From Chitinophaga solisilvae (GTDB lineage Bacteria; Bacteroidota; Bacteroidia; Chitinophagales; Chitinophagaceae), in the NCBI RefSeq assembly GCF_009928525.1, contig NZ_JAABOK010000002.1:186001-250000 (forward strand): 64,000 nt of DNA, written 5' to 3'. Position 1 is the first letter of the stretch. Each line of letters begins with the position of its first letter. Below are positions 45,911 to 54,255 of the stretch, one piece after another. A model generated the notes under the pieces. That model saw only the letters and a list, made by a program, of their open reading frames with translations, made no database searches and was not told the DNA's origin. A program made the position numbers and the translations under genes.

Positions 45911-47224
45911 ATGCCCTTATTGATTGTAACTGCTGCTATCCTGCTCCTGGTACTCCTGGTTACCTGGCTGCGCCTTAATACTTTCCTGTCCTTCCTCATT
46001 GTATCCCTGCTGATGGGCCTCGCCCTGCATATGCCTGTGACGGAGATCACCCAGTCGATACAGACAGGTATCGGAAAAACCCTGGGATCACTGATTGTAG
46101 TCATTGTTTTCGGTAGTATGCTGGGAAAACTGGTGGCGGAAAGCGGCGCCGGACAAAAGATCGCAGGCGGATTAATGAAACTCTTTGGTCCTGGGTATAT
46201 TCAGTGGTCGCTCATGCTGACCGGCTTCATCGTAGGTATTCCGCTGTTCTATAATATCGGGTTTGTACTGATGGTACCTCTCATATTCACGGTAGCGGCG
46301 CAGACCGGACTACCGGTGGTATATCTGGGTATTCCGATGCTGGCTTCCCTGTCTGTTACACATGGATATTTACCGCCGCATCCGTCGCCTACTGCGCTGG
46401 TGGCACAGTTCCATGCCAATATGGGATTGACGCTGTTATACGGCATCCTGGTAGCGATTCCGGCCATTATTCTGGCCGGGCCTGTCTTCTCCCGTTTTCT
46501 TAAAAACTATAGGTCAGCACCCGGAAAGATGTTTGTAGCGCCGCCCATGCCGGAAGAAGAACTGCCGGGAATGGGCGCCAGCCTCTTTGCCGCCATGCTG
46601 CCGGTATTGCTGCTGGCGGTAACTGCATTGTCCAGGTTATGGCTGCCGCAGGAACATGTGCTCTATCACGTGGCTACCTGGCTGGGAGAACCCCTCATTG
46701 TAATGCTGCTGGCAGTGCTGAACGGTATCCTGCTGCTGGGCGTACAACGGGGAATGCCTTCAAAGAAAATCATGACGCTGATGGATGACGCCGTGCGCGA
46801 CGTGGCCGTCATCATCCTGGTAATAGCCGGTTCCGGTGCGCTCACCCAGCTGCTGCACGATAGCAGGGTGAGTGATTATATAGCGGCCTCGCTGCGCAAC
46901 ATGCACCTGCATCCGCTGCTGCTGGCCTGGGGTATTGCGGCTATTATCCGCGTATGTATAGGATCGGCTACGGTAGCCGGTTTAACAACCGCAGGTATTG
47001 TAGCGCCGCTGGTCGCTTCTTCCGGCGTAAATCCCAACCTGATGGTGCTGGCCACCGGCGCCGGCAGTCTCATGTTTTCCCATGTGAACGATGCCGGTTT
47101 CTGGATGTTCCGGGAATACTTTAACTTGTCTGTAAAAGATACCATCAAAACCTGGTCGGTAATGGAAACAATCGTTTCAGTAGCCGGTCTGATCGGTTGC
47201 CTTATCTTAAATATGATCGTATAA
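45911..47224 (+). CDS. GntP-family permease
   Basis: 437 residues, about 12 membrane segments. Family blocks include GFIVGIPLFYNIGFVLMVPL, SVTHGYLPPHPSPTALV and GAGSLMFSHVNDAGFWMF. GntP proteins take up gluconate and related acids or D-serine with protons. With a RidA-type protein and a D-threonine-aldolase-like enzyme downstream, a D-amino acid or hydroxy acid is the more likely substrate here; this is inference. Confidence 0.92.
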   Translation: MPLLIVTAAILLLVLLVTWLRLNTFLSFLIVSLLMGLALHMPVTEITQSIQTGIGKTLGSLIVVIVFGSMLGKLVAESGAGQKIAGGLMKLFGPGYIQWSLMLTGFIVGIPLFYNIGFVLMVPLIFTVAAQTGLPVVYLGIPMLASLSVTHGYLPPHPSPTALVAQFHANMGLTLLYGILVAIPAIILAGPVFSRFLKNYRSAPGKMFVAPPMPEEELPGMGASLFAAMLPVLLLAVTALSRLWLPQEHVLYHVATWLGEPLIVMLLAVLNGILLLGVQRGMPSKKIMTLMDDAVRDVAVIILVIAGSGALTQLLHDSRVSDYIAASLRNMHLHPLLLAWGIAAIIRVCIGSATVAGLTTAGIVAPLVASSGVNPNLMVLATGAGSLMFSHVNDAGFWMFREYFNLSVKDTIKTWSVMETIVSVAGLIGCLILNMIV

Positions 47225-47243
47225 CGTAAACGCATAAACGGAA

Positions 47244-47708
47244 ATGACACCCACAGAAAATTTCAAGGCGCTGGGCCTCGTACTTCCCCCGCCGCCCACA
47301 CCGCTGGGAGTATATAAGCCACTGCTGATAGACGGAAAACATGTATATGTATCAGGGCATGGAACAGTGAAGGAAGACAGAAGCCTGATCATCGGCCGCA
47401 TCGGGCAGGACCTGAGTATGGAAGAAGGTAAGCTGGCTGCGCAGCAGGTAGGGCTGGCCATTCTCGCCACCCTGATTGATAACCTCGGCAGCCTCGATAA
47501 AATTAAACGGGTAATTAAAGTGCTGGGCATGGTGAACTGTGTACCCGAATTTGAACGGCATCCGTATGTAATTAACGGATGCAGCGAGCTGTTTGCAAAA
47601 GTATGGGGTCCTGACAATGGCGTGGGCGTACGCAGTGCCGTTGGTTTCGGTTCACTGCCCGATAATATCCCCGTAGAAATAGAAGCCTTATTTGAATTAC
47701 ACGTTTAA
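47244..47708 (+). CDS. RidA (YjgF/YER057c/UK114)-family protein
   Basis: 154 residues. The longer YjgF-type fold is recognised from YVSGHGTVKEDRSLIIGRIG, GQDLSMEEGKLAAQQVGLA, and the end GVRSAVGFGSLPDNIPVEIEA with the conserved Arg. RidA proteins hydrolyse reactive enamine/imine products of PLP enzymes, which fits the PLP enzyme gene 11 bases downstream. Confidence 0.92.
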   Translation: MTPTENFKALGLVLPPPPTPLGVYKPLLIDGKHVYVSGHGTVKEDRSLIIGRIGQDLSMEEGKLAAQQVGLAILATLIDNLGSLDKIKRVIKVLGMVNCVPEFERHPYVINGCSELFAKVWGPDNGVGVRSAVGFGSLPDNIPVEIEALFELHV

Positions 47709-47719
47709 TAAAAGAAAAC

Positions 47720-48820
47720 ATGGACTGGTATCAACTGAAGAATATCGGGCAGATAGATTCTCCCGCGGCAGTAGTTTATAAAGACAGGATAGAGGCTAAT
47801 GTCAGCCTGTTAAAGACAATGATCGATGACATACAACGGTTACGCCCACACGTAAAAACGAATAAAATGCTGGAGGTGACACAGCTGTTACTGAAGGCAG
47901 GAATACAACGTTTTAAATGCGCTACCATTGCAGAAGCAGAAATGCTGGGTATCGCCGGTGCAAAAGATGTGCTGCTGGCCTATCAGCCGGTAGGGCCCAA
48001 GATCACCCGCCTGCTGGAACTGACACAGAAATATCCGGATACGGTTTTCTCCTGCCTGGTAGACAGCAAGGCATCAGCAGATGCTATCCATGCTGTATTT
48101 AGCACCCAGCGCAGGATCGCTGTATATATTGATCTGAATGTAGGCATGAACCGCACAGGTATCCGCCCGGATGCCGCCGCGCTGGAACTGTATCGCTACC
48201 TGCATACCTTACCCGGACTGATCCCGCAGGGGCTGCACGCATACGACGGGCACCTGCATGATACGGACATGGATATACGAAAAAAACGTTGCGATGAAGC
48301 ATATGCACCGGTAGCAGCGTTGCAGCAGCAGATAACAGACAGTGGCCTGCCGCAGCCGGTCATCGTTGCCGGTGGCTCGCCTACCTTTCCCATTCATGCC
48401 GCCAGAGAACATATCCAATGCAGTCCGGGTACCTTTGTATTCTGGGACTGGGGATATGCACGCAATCTGCCGGAACAGCCCTTTCAATGGGCAGCACTCG
48501 TTGTTACCAGGGTGGTATCTGTTATTGATGAACAGCTGCTTTGCCTGGACCTCGGGCATAAATCTGTTGCAGCAGAAAACCCGCAGCCACGCGTACATTT
48601 CCTGAATGCGCCGGAAGCGCAACCTGTTTCGCAAAGCGAAGAACACCTGGTGCTGAAAGTGGGAGATACGACTGCATATCCCGTGGGTACTGTGTTCTAT
48701 GGGGTGCCATTGCATATTTGTCCGACCATAGCCCTGTACGAAAAAGCGTACGTGGCGGCAGCCAATGAGGTTACCGGCAACTGGAAAGTAATAGCAAGAG
48801 ACAGGCAGATTATTGTGTAG
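47720..48820 (+). CDS. D-threonine aldolase/D-serine dehydratase-like PLP enzyme
   Basis: 366 residues, fold-type III. The PLP Lys is in RPHVKTNKM (near residue 50), the barrel resembles alanine racemase, and the C-terminal domain has LHICPTIALYE, whose His and Cys match the metal ligands of the D-serine dehydratase/D-threonine aldolase group. The family splits D-threonine-type hydroxy amino acids or deaminates D-serine; the exact substrate is not resolved. It clusters with the GntP permease and RidA protein, forming a likely uptake and breakdown unit. Confidence 0.88.
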   Translation: MDWYQLKNIGQIDSPAAVVYKDRIEANVSLLKTMIDDIQRLRPHVKTNKMLEVTQLLLKAGIQRFKCATIAEAEMLGIAGAKDVLLAYQPVGPKITRLLELTQKYPDTVFSCLVDSKASADAIHAVFSTQRRIAVYIDLNVGMNRTGIRPDAAALELYRYLHTLPGLIPQGLHAYDGHLHDTDMDIRKKRCDEAYAPVAALQQQITDSGLPQPVIVAGGSPTFPIHAAREHIQCSPGTFVFWDWGYARNLPEQPFQWAALVVTRVVSVIDEQLLCLDLGHKSVAAENPQPRVHFLNAPEAQPVSQSEEHLVLKVGDTTAYPVGTVFYGVPLHICPTIALYEKAYVAAANEVTGNWKVIARDRQIIV

Positions 48821-48892
48821 GAATAACCGGTTGTTCCGACCGCCCGTCTGACCGCAGTGAAATATGATAACTTGATAAAAGATTAATCTGTT

Positions 48893-50077
48893 ATGCCGGT
48901 CATTTCCCAGCCTTTCTTTCATCCGGTTGACATCCGTCCTGTTCACTTTGATCAGGATCACCGCCTTATGTTTGGTGGTAAAGGCGCCTGGCAGGTGTAT
49001 CGCCACGCTGATGTACAAAGGATCTTCATGGACTATGAAACATTCAGCAATGCTTTTCTGCCGAGGCGGGATGATTACATTATCGGTAGCAATTTCAATC
49101 AGCTGGACCCTCCGCTGCATGGTCTGTTCCGCGCATTGATTGCGCCTCCTTTCAGCCGCAGTGCCGTAGCTAAACAGGAAGAGCATATCCGTGCCCTATG
49201 TATATCTCTCCTGGAAGAAAATATACAGCACCATGAAATGGAGTTTGTGCGCGACTTTGCCCTGCCATTGTCTGCCGGCGTTATCGGCAGCATACTGGGT
49301 ATTCCGTCCAGCGCACTGCCGAAAGTAAACTACTGGGCAAAAACTATTGTTAATGCCGGTTACGTGGAAGGCGGCCCTGAAACCGCCGCCAAAGCGCAGG
49401 AAGAGATGACCGCATTCTTCACCCATATGATGGCGCTGCGTAAACAACAGCCGGAAGATGACCTGATTACCAAACTATCCTTAGCAAAAATAGGAGACGA
49501 AGAAGTGCTGCTGTCAGTGAAGATAGCCACCTGTATGACAATTCTTATCGGTGGCTATGAAACAACGGCTTCACTGCTGACCAATGCCGTACAGATATTT
49601 ATTGAGTATCCGGAATTACAGGAAATACTGATGTATAATCCGGAACTGATTCCCCGGGCTATCTGGGAAGTACTGCGGCTGCGGCCTTCGCCGGTGAGTA
49701 TGTACCGCAGGGCCAGGCATGATGTGTACCTGGATGGCCAGCTGATTCGTAAAGACGACCTGCTGAACGGATGGATAGCCGCCGCGAACCGCGACCCGGA
49801 AGTATTTCCGGATCCGCATAATTTTGATTTATACAGAAATCATCTCCGGGGAAATGTACTCTCTTTCGGATATGGCCTTCATTACTGCGTAGGAGATACA
49901 CTGGCCAGAACGGAAGTCCGTATTGCGCTGGAGGAAATTTTACGGAGGATGAGACATATCCACCTGCAACCCGGCGTATTGCTGCAACCTTCGGAGAGTG
50001 GAATTGCAGTAGGATTTCAGCAACTGCCTATCGCTTTCAACACCTGGCATGCCATAGAAAAAGGCCGCACCTGCTGA
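48893..50077 (+). CDS. Cytochrome P450
   Basis: 394 residues, a soluble bacterial-type P450. The haem Cys is in LSFGYGLHYCVGDTLAR (FGxGxHxCxG), the I-helix oxygen site is IGGYETTASLL, and the ExxR motif is EVLRLRPSP. No ferredoxin, reductase or biosynthetic genes are adjacent, so redox partner and substrate are unknown. The stop codon lies inside the loop of a terminator. Confidence 0.95.
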   Translation: MPVISQPFFHPVDIRPVHFDQDHRLMFGGKGAWQVYRHADVQRIFMDYETFSNAFLPRRDDYIIGSNFNQLDPPLHGLFRALIAPPFSRSAVAKQEEHIRALCISLLEENIQHHEMEFVRDFALPLSAGVIGSILGIPSSALPKVNYWAKTIVNAGYVEGGPETAAKAQEEMTAFFTHMMALRKQQPEDDLITKLSLAKIGDEEVLLSVKIATCMTILIGGYETTASLLTNAVQIFIEYPELQEILMYNPELIPRAIWEVLRLRPSPVSMYRRARHDVYLDGQLIRKDDLLNGWIAAANRDPEVFPDPHNFDLYRNHLRGNVLSFGYGLHYCVGDTLARTEVRIALEEILRRMRHIHLQPGVLLQPSESGIAVGFQQLPIAFNTWHAIEKGRTC

Positions 50078-50093
50078 TGCAGCGCGGCCTTTT
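50059..50093. terminator. Two-way terminator between the P450 and GH20 genes
   Basis: Stem AAAAGGCCGC / GCGGCCTTTT, with an inner CTGC/GCAG pairing in the loop. It lies between convergent genes and has A-run and T-run on opposite sides. Confidence 0.8.
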
Positions 50094-50111
50094 AAAATTA
50101 TAATATCATCA

Positions 50112-52472
50112 TCAGTCTTCTACTGTATTCAACACCTTCAGATTTTTTATTTCTCCTGCAAAGCTGTTGGTTTTATCACCGATGTATGCCAGCGGAAAAA
50201 CTAATGTCTGTACTTTAGCAATTTTATCCTTCGTGTTGGAGAAGGCAATGGTAGCGCCTTCCAGTCTTTCTGCCAGTTTGCCGTTTACGTACAGGCTGGT
50301 GCCTTTATTATTACCTGTTATTTTAATGGTTGTCCAAACGTTAACGGGTACACGATAATTAAAATAGTAATGATAGCCTTCCCTGGTGAATCCCAGTTTG
50401 CCCGTTTCCTGCTGCAGCAAGGTTACAGCAGCATCCGGTGAGGAGAAGATGACGGCATTGGGTTTGTTGCCAGCTGCCGGTTTGATCTCAAACTGTACGG
50501 TATAATTATACCCGATTTCCGTAAGCGGTGTTTGTACAAAGCTGCGCCCGCCTTTTAACAGCAGGGTTTTATCCGGTGTCAGCAAAGCCTGGTGCATCTC
50601 CTGCATGTTTCTGTTATTGCCGCTGTTATCTGCTGCAGAAGCAAAATCATAGGCGAGTACTTCGGTGGTTTTACCGGTAACTTTCGCGCGCATATTCAGA
50701 CCCGGACCTTCGCCCAGTTGCAGGGCAACGGGCCGGAAGGTATTGTAGCTGCTCCTTTCAGTATGGCCGTTCCACATTTTTTCCGCCAGCACCTGCATGG
50801 CGGGGAAGACGCGGTCATGTACATCGCGGGCGGTAATACCGTTGCCGGGATGGTCGTTCCAGACAGCAAATGCACCGCCTTTAATCTGCGGATGCCCCAT
50901 CGGAAAAGTTACATCTCCGATCATGTTGGGTTCCCATTTATTATACAGTCGTTGTACGTCGAGGTAATCGTAGTAGTAACCGGCGGCGGGTACAATATAG
51001 AGCCATCCGTCCGGTGTGCTGATAAGATCATATCCCTGCCGGATCATATCGCGCGGTGCGGCATAACCATTGTACCAGGCATTCATGGTTACACCGTCGG
51101 ATTTTACAGGCGTATTGCCCCGGGCATGCGTGAGAGATCCCCACATTCTTACCTTTTTGCCGAAGCTCTCCACAAAACGTATGTAATGGTCTGTAAACGC
51201 CCTGAATTTCTCGGCTTCCTTCTTGGCGTATTCATCTGTGCCGATATGCACTTCAGCGCCTTTAAACACCGGTTCCGGCCCTTGCAGGTATTCCCGGAAT
51301 ACGTTATCTATCATCCGGTAGGAAGCGCTGTCAAGGTTCAGGTGGTCCCGGCCGTAGGTAAGACTGGCTGTCTGCGGCTCTACCCTGGTGAAGGCGAGGG
51401 AGTGTGCAGGCACATCTATCTCCGGAATAATATTCACGGCAAAGCTGTCTGCCAGCGCCTGCAGGGCTATAAATTCCCGCTTGCTGTACGCCCCGTCTTT
51501 CGCGGTCAGACCCGGATAGGTGGTGTTCTCCAATCTGAATGCAGCGTAGGTACTGTCCCAGTTGTCGCCGAAGAATTTGGCGAAGCCATTGTCATTGAGA
51601 TGAATATGGAAATCGTTCATCTTGTAGTAAGACATGAACTTCACATAATGCCGGAGGAAGTCTATGCTGAAAAATTTTCTGCCTGCATCCAGTACAAAGC
51701 TGCGCACGGCATATTTGGGATAGTCCCGCGTAATACCCTGCGGAATATGACGGTGCTGCGCATCCTGTTCCAATATCTGCAGGATGGTTCTGGTTGCCCA
51801 GAAAGCGCCTTTATGATGAGGGGCCTGAATGGTGATACGGTCGGTAATCTGCATCAGGTAACCTTCTTCGCCGACAGATGTATCAGGGGAAGATAAGGTA
51901 AAATAGATATCGCCTTTGCCCGGCTTCCCTTTCCTGACCTGATAGCGTGTGCCGCCGGTGAGTAGCTGCAGGTCCTGCTGAAAGGCGGTTACGCCCGGTA
52001 ATAACGCTGCCGCATATACGGGGTCAATTACCAGCGATGTTCCGGCTGCCAGCTGATAGCTGCCTTTACCGCCATACCATTCCCGTAATGCAGGGATAAC
52101 GCCCGGAGCAGTATTACCACTGCCCGATTCATATTTGCCGGGTACGGTAACAGTCAGATTAGGAACATCCAGTGTAGCGCTGTCTTTCAGCCGCTGTAAT
52201 ACAAAGTACAGTTTTACAACGGACGATACCAGCGGCGTATGAATATTCCCATTGGCATCAATAACCGGCAGCCTGTCTGTACCCCGTAACAGCAGCCGGT
52301 AGCCTTCCGGAGCCGCCGGCATAGTAATGGCGCGCATATCTCCGGTGATAGCCGCCTTGTAAGTTACAGCCGCGGCCGCCTGTGCAAATACAGCAGAATC
52401 AGGCAGCTGCTGCGCTGCAGCAGACATAGCAGTAAGCAGCCCGCAGAAAAATAGAGCAGTTGTGTATTTCAT
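50112..52472 (-). CDS. Exported GH20 beta-N-acetylhexosaminidase-like enzyme
   Basis: 786 residues from ATG 52472, which begins a signal peptide (MKYTTALFFCGLLTAMSAAAQ). A longer frame up to 52595 only reads through an intergenic repeat. Order: GH20b-type N-terminal domain (about 140-270), GH20 barrel (about 270-600) with IPEIDVPAHS and the catalytic Asp-Glu D413-E414 in HIGTDEY, then a C-terminal laminin-G/concanavalin-like domain (about 620-786). The usual motif is HxGGDE; here Thr replaces the second Gly. Retaining substrate-assisted cleavage of terminal GlcNAc/GalNAc or disaccharide units is expected. It is downstream of susD and probably acts on the imported or surface glycan. Confidence 0.9.
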   Translation of the reverse strand: MKYTTALFFCGLLTAMSAAAQQLPDSAVFAQAAAAVTYKAAITGDMRAITMPAAPEGYRLLLRGTDRLPVIDANGNIHTPLVSSVVKLYFVLQRLKDSATLDVPNLTVTVPGKYESGSGNTAPGVIPALREWYGGKGSYQLAAGTSLVIDPVYAAALLPGVTAFQQDLQLLTGGTRYQVRKGKPGKGDIYFTLSSPDTSVGEEGYLMQITDRITIQAPHHKGAFWATRTILQILEQDAQHRHIPQGITRDYPKYAVRSFVLDAGRKFFSIDFLRHYVKFMSYYKMNDFHIHLNDNGFAKFFGDNWDSTYAAFRLENTTYPGLTAKDGAYSKREFIALQALADSFAVNIIPEIDVPAHSLAFTRVEPQTASLTYGRDHLNLDSASYRMIDNVFREYLQGPEPVFKGAEVHIGTDEYAKKEAEKFRAFTDHYIRFVESFGKKVRMWGSLTHARGNTPVKSDGVTMNAWYNGYAAPRDMIRQGYDLISTPDGWLYIVPAAGYYYDYLDVQRLYNKWEPNMIGDVTFPMGHPQIKGGAFAVWNDHPGNGITARDVHDRVFPAMQVLAEKMWNGHTERSSYNTFRPVALQLGEGPGLNMRAKVTGKTTEVLAYDFASAADNSGNNRNMQEMHQALLTPDKTLLLKGGRSFVQTPLTEIGYNYTVQFEIKPAAGNKPNAVIFSSPDAAVTLLQQETGKLGFTREGYHYYFNYRVPVNVWTTIKITGNNKGTSLYVNGKLAERLEGATIAFSNTKDKIAKVQTLVFPLAYIGDKTNSFAGEIKNLKVLNTVED

Positions 52473-52496
52473 GTGTTCACTTTTTGAATAATTATG

Positions 52497-52611
52497 AATT
52501 ACGAATGATGAATGATGAGTTAAAGCGGAGATTAAAGCGATTGATAAAATGTAATCATTCGCTTTAATCTCCGCTTCTACATTCGTAATTCGCAATTCGT
52601 AATTCGCAATT
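52497..52611. repeat. Long inverted repeat, copy E (partly decayed)
   Basis: The inner stem AAGCGGAGATTAAAGCGA (52523-52540) pairs perfectly with 52559-52576. The outer right arm carries CGCTTCTACATTCGTAATTC and CGCAATTCGTAATTCG, identical to the right arm of copy C, while the outer left arm has diverged (GAATTACGAATGATGAATGA). It lies between susD and the GH20 gene. Confidence 0.8.
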
Positions 52612-52623
52612 AAAGATAACGTA

Positions 52624-54234
52624 TTACCACGGTACGTTTTGCGTAAGCTGTTTGTTCTTTTCCAGTTCTGTTTTAGGAATGGGTAACAGATAATAATCTT
52701 CTGTAAATACTCTGGGAGAAGAAGCGCCGAGATCGGCTTCTATCACTTCGTATTTGTAGGCGCCGTTAACCAGGGTGATCTGCATGCCGTGGAAGGTTTT
52801 GTTGTTTAATACTTTCACGGCAGTACGCCAGCGGCGAAGGTCCCAGTAGCGGTGGTTTTCGAAGGCCAGTTCTATTTTCCGTTCATGCATGATGGCTTCA
52901 CTCATGGCAGTGGTGTTCATGCCTGCCTGTAAAGCGGGCATCTGTGCACGTGCGCGGATAAGGTCCACGTATTTTTTTGCGGTAGCAGGATCGTTCAGGT
53001 TGTTGGTGGCTTCCGCGTAGTTCAGGAAGATTTCACCCAGACGGAATTCTACCCAGCTTTGCGTGCTGTTCCAGATTTTTTCCAGTGGCAATGTTTCATC
53101 CAGGTATTTACGGATGTAGTAACCTGTTTTTGTGTTGTCATTGGTGGTATTGCGGCCAACGATACCATCGGTGCCACCTACTCGTGTTTCGATGGTGCGG
53201 CCTTTCCAGCGTGCACCTTCATACAGGATGGTGGCATAGAACCTGGGATCGCGGCCCTTGTACGGCTGCTGTGCATCATAGCCGGAAGCCGGATCTGTAA
53301 TGGCTTTGCCGGTAGCCTGCATTTCGTAGGCATCTGTCATTTCCTGTGTTGGCTGCGTTAAACTCGTATAGTCGCCGGGGTTATCATAATAGGGAACGTT
53401 CATGGCGTCATAATTATGTACCCTGCTGGGGTCGAGGTATTGAATTTCAAAGATGCTTTCAGTGGATGCACGCTGTTTGGTGCTGAAAATATCGCTGTAG
53501 TTATTCACCAGTGCATAACCACCTTTTTCGATGATTTCCAGTGATGCTTTGGCTGCATCGTTCCAGCGGCGTGCATAGAGCATAGCCCTGCTTTTCAGCG
53601 CGAGTGCCGTCCACCTGTTAGCCAGCCCGGCGCGGGCGGTGGCAGGCAGTAAGGCTGCTGCTGCATCCAGTTCTGTGGAAATGAAATTATACACGGTAGT
53701 GGTATCATCGCGTTTTACCATCAGGTCGTCTGTCAGTGTTTGCGGCGTCGTAATTAATGGTACGCCGCCATAACGTTTCACCAGTTCGAAGTAATAAAAT
53801 GCCCGCAGGAATTTTACCTGTCCGGTTAAATTCTTTTTATCTTCTTCCGGCATGTTATTTACTTTTTCTATCTGCTGAAAGAAAACATTTGTTTTACGGA
53901 TATTTTTATAGGCACTGCTCCAGATGTCGAGCGGCGCATTGCTGGAAGTGTATTTGCCGTTAATCTGCAGGATGTTGGCTCCCAGCCAGGCATAGCTGCC
54001 GCGGGCTTCGTCGGTAATGCAGGACAGGTTGGCGGTGCCATCTGTGGTTACATCAAATCCGATAGGCAGGTTGGCGTAGATGTCGGCTACATATAATTGC
54101 ACAAGCCTGGGATCTTTCCATACGGTTTCATCAGAAAGACTATTTACCGGCGACTGGTCAATTTTGCTGCAGGCACTCCAGGCAAGCAGGCAGGTAATAA
54201 TAACCGGAATATATATGGAGATTTTTTTCATCAT
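52624..54234 (-). CDS. SusD/RagB-family nutrient-binding lipoprotein
   Basis: 536 residues; lipobox LLAWSAC near residue 21. The N-terminal SusD-like region (NSLSDETVWKDPRLVQLYV) with TPR-type helices and the C-terminal RagB block (WVEFRLGEIFLNYAEA, KIELAFENHRYWDLRRW) are clear. It forms the lid over the SusC pore in the outer membrane and binds glycan. It follows susC after 21 bases. Confidence 0.94.
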   Translation of the reverse strand: MMKKISIYIPVIITCLLAWSACSKIDQSPVNSLSDETVWKDPRLVQLYVADIYANLPIGFDVTTDGTANLSCITDEARGSYAWLGANILQINGKYTSSNAPLDIWSSAYKNIRKTNVFFQQIEKVNNMPEEDKKNLTGQVKFLRAFYYFELVKRYGGVPLITTPQTLTDDLMVKRDDTTTVYNFISTELDAAAALLPATARAGLANRWTALALKSRAMLYARRWNDAAKASLEIIEKGGYALVNNYSDIFSTKQRASTESIFEIQYLDPSRVHNYDAMNVPYYDNPGDYTSLTQPTQEMTDAYEMQATGKAITDPASGYDAQQPYKGRDPRFYATILYEGARWKGRTIETRVGGTDGIVGRNTTNDNTKTGYYIRKYLDETLPLEKIWNSTQSWVEFRLGEIFLNYAEATNNLNDPATAKKYVDLIRARAQMPALQAGMNTTAMSEAIMHERKIELAFENHRYWDLRRWRTAVKVLNNKTFHGMQITLVNGAYKYEVIEADLGASSPRVFTEDYYLLPIPKTELEKNKQLTQNVPW

Positions 54235-54255
54235 TTTTCTGTTTACGGAGAGAGA

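Noticed and set aside
50592..51896. 434-codon plus-strand frame opposite the GH20 gene
   Set aside because: The GH20 frame has catalytic motifs and a signal peptide; the plus frame has none.
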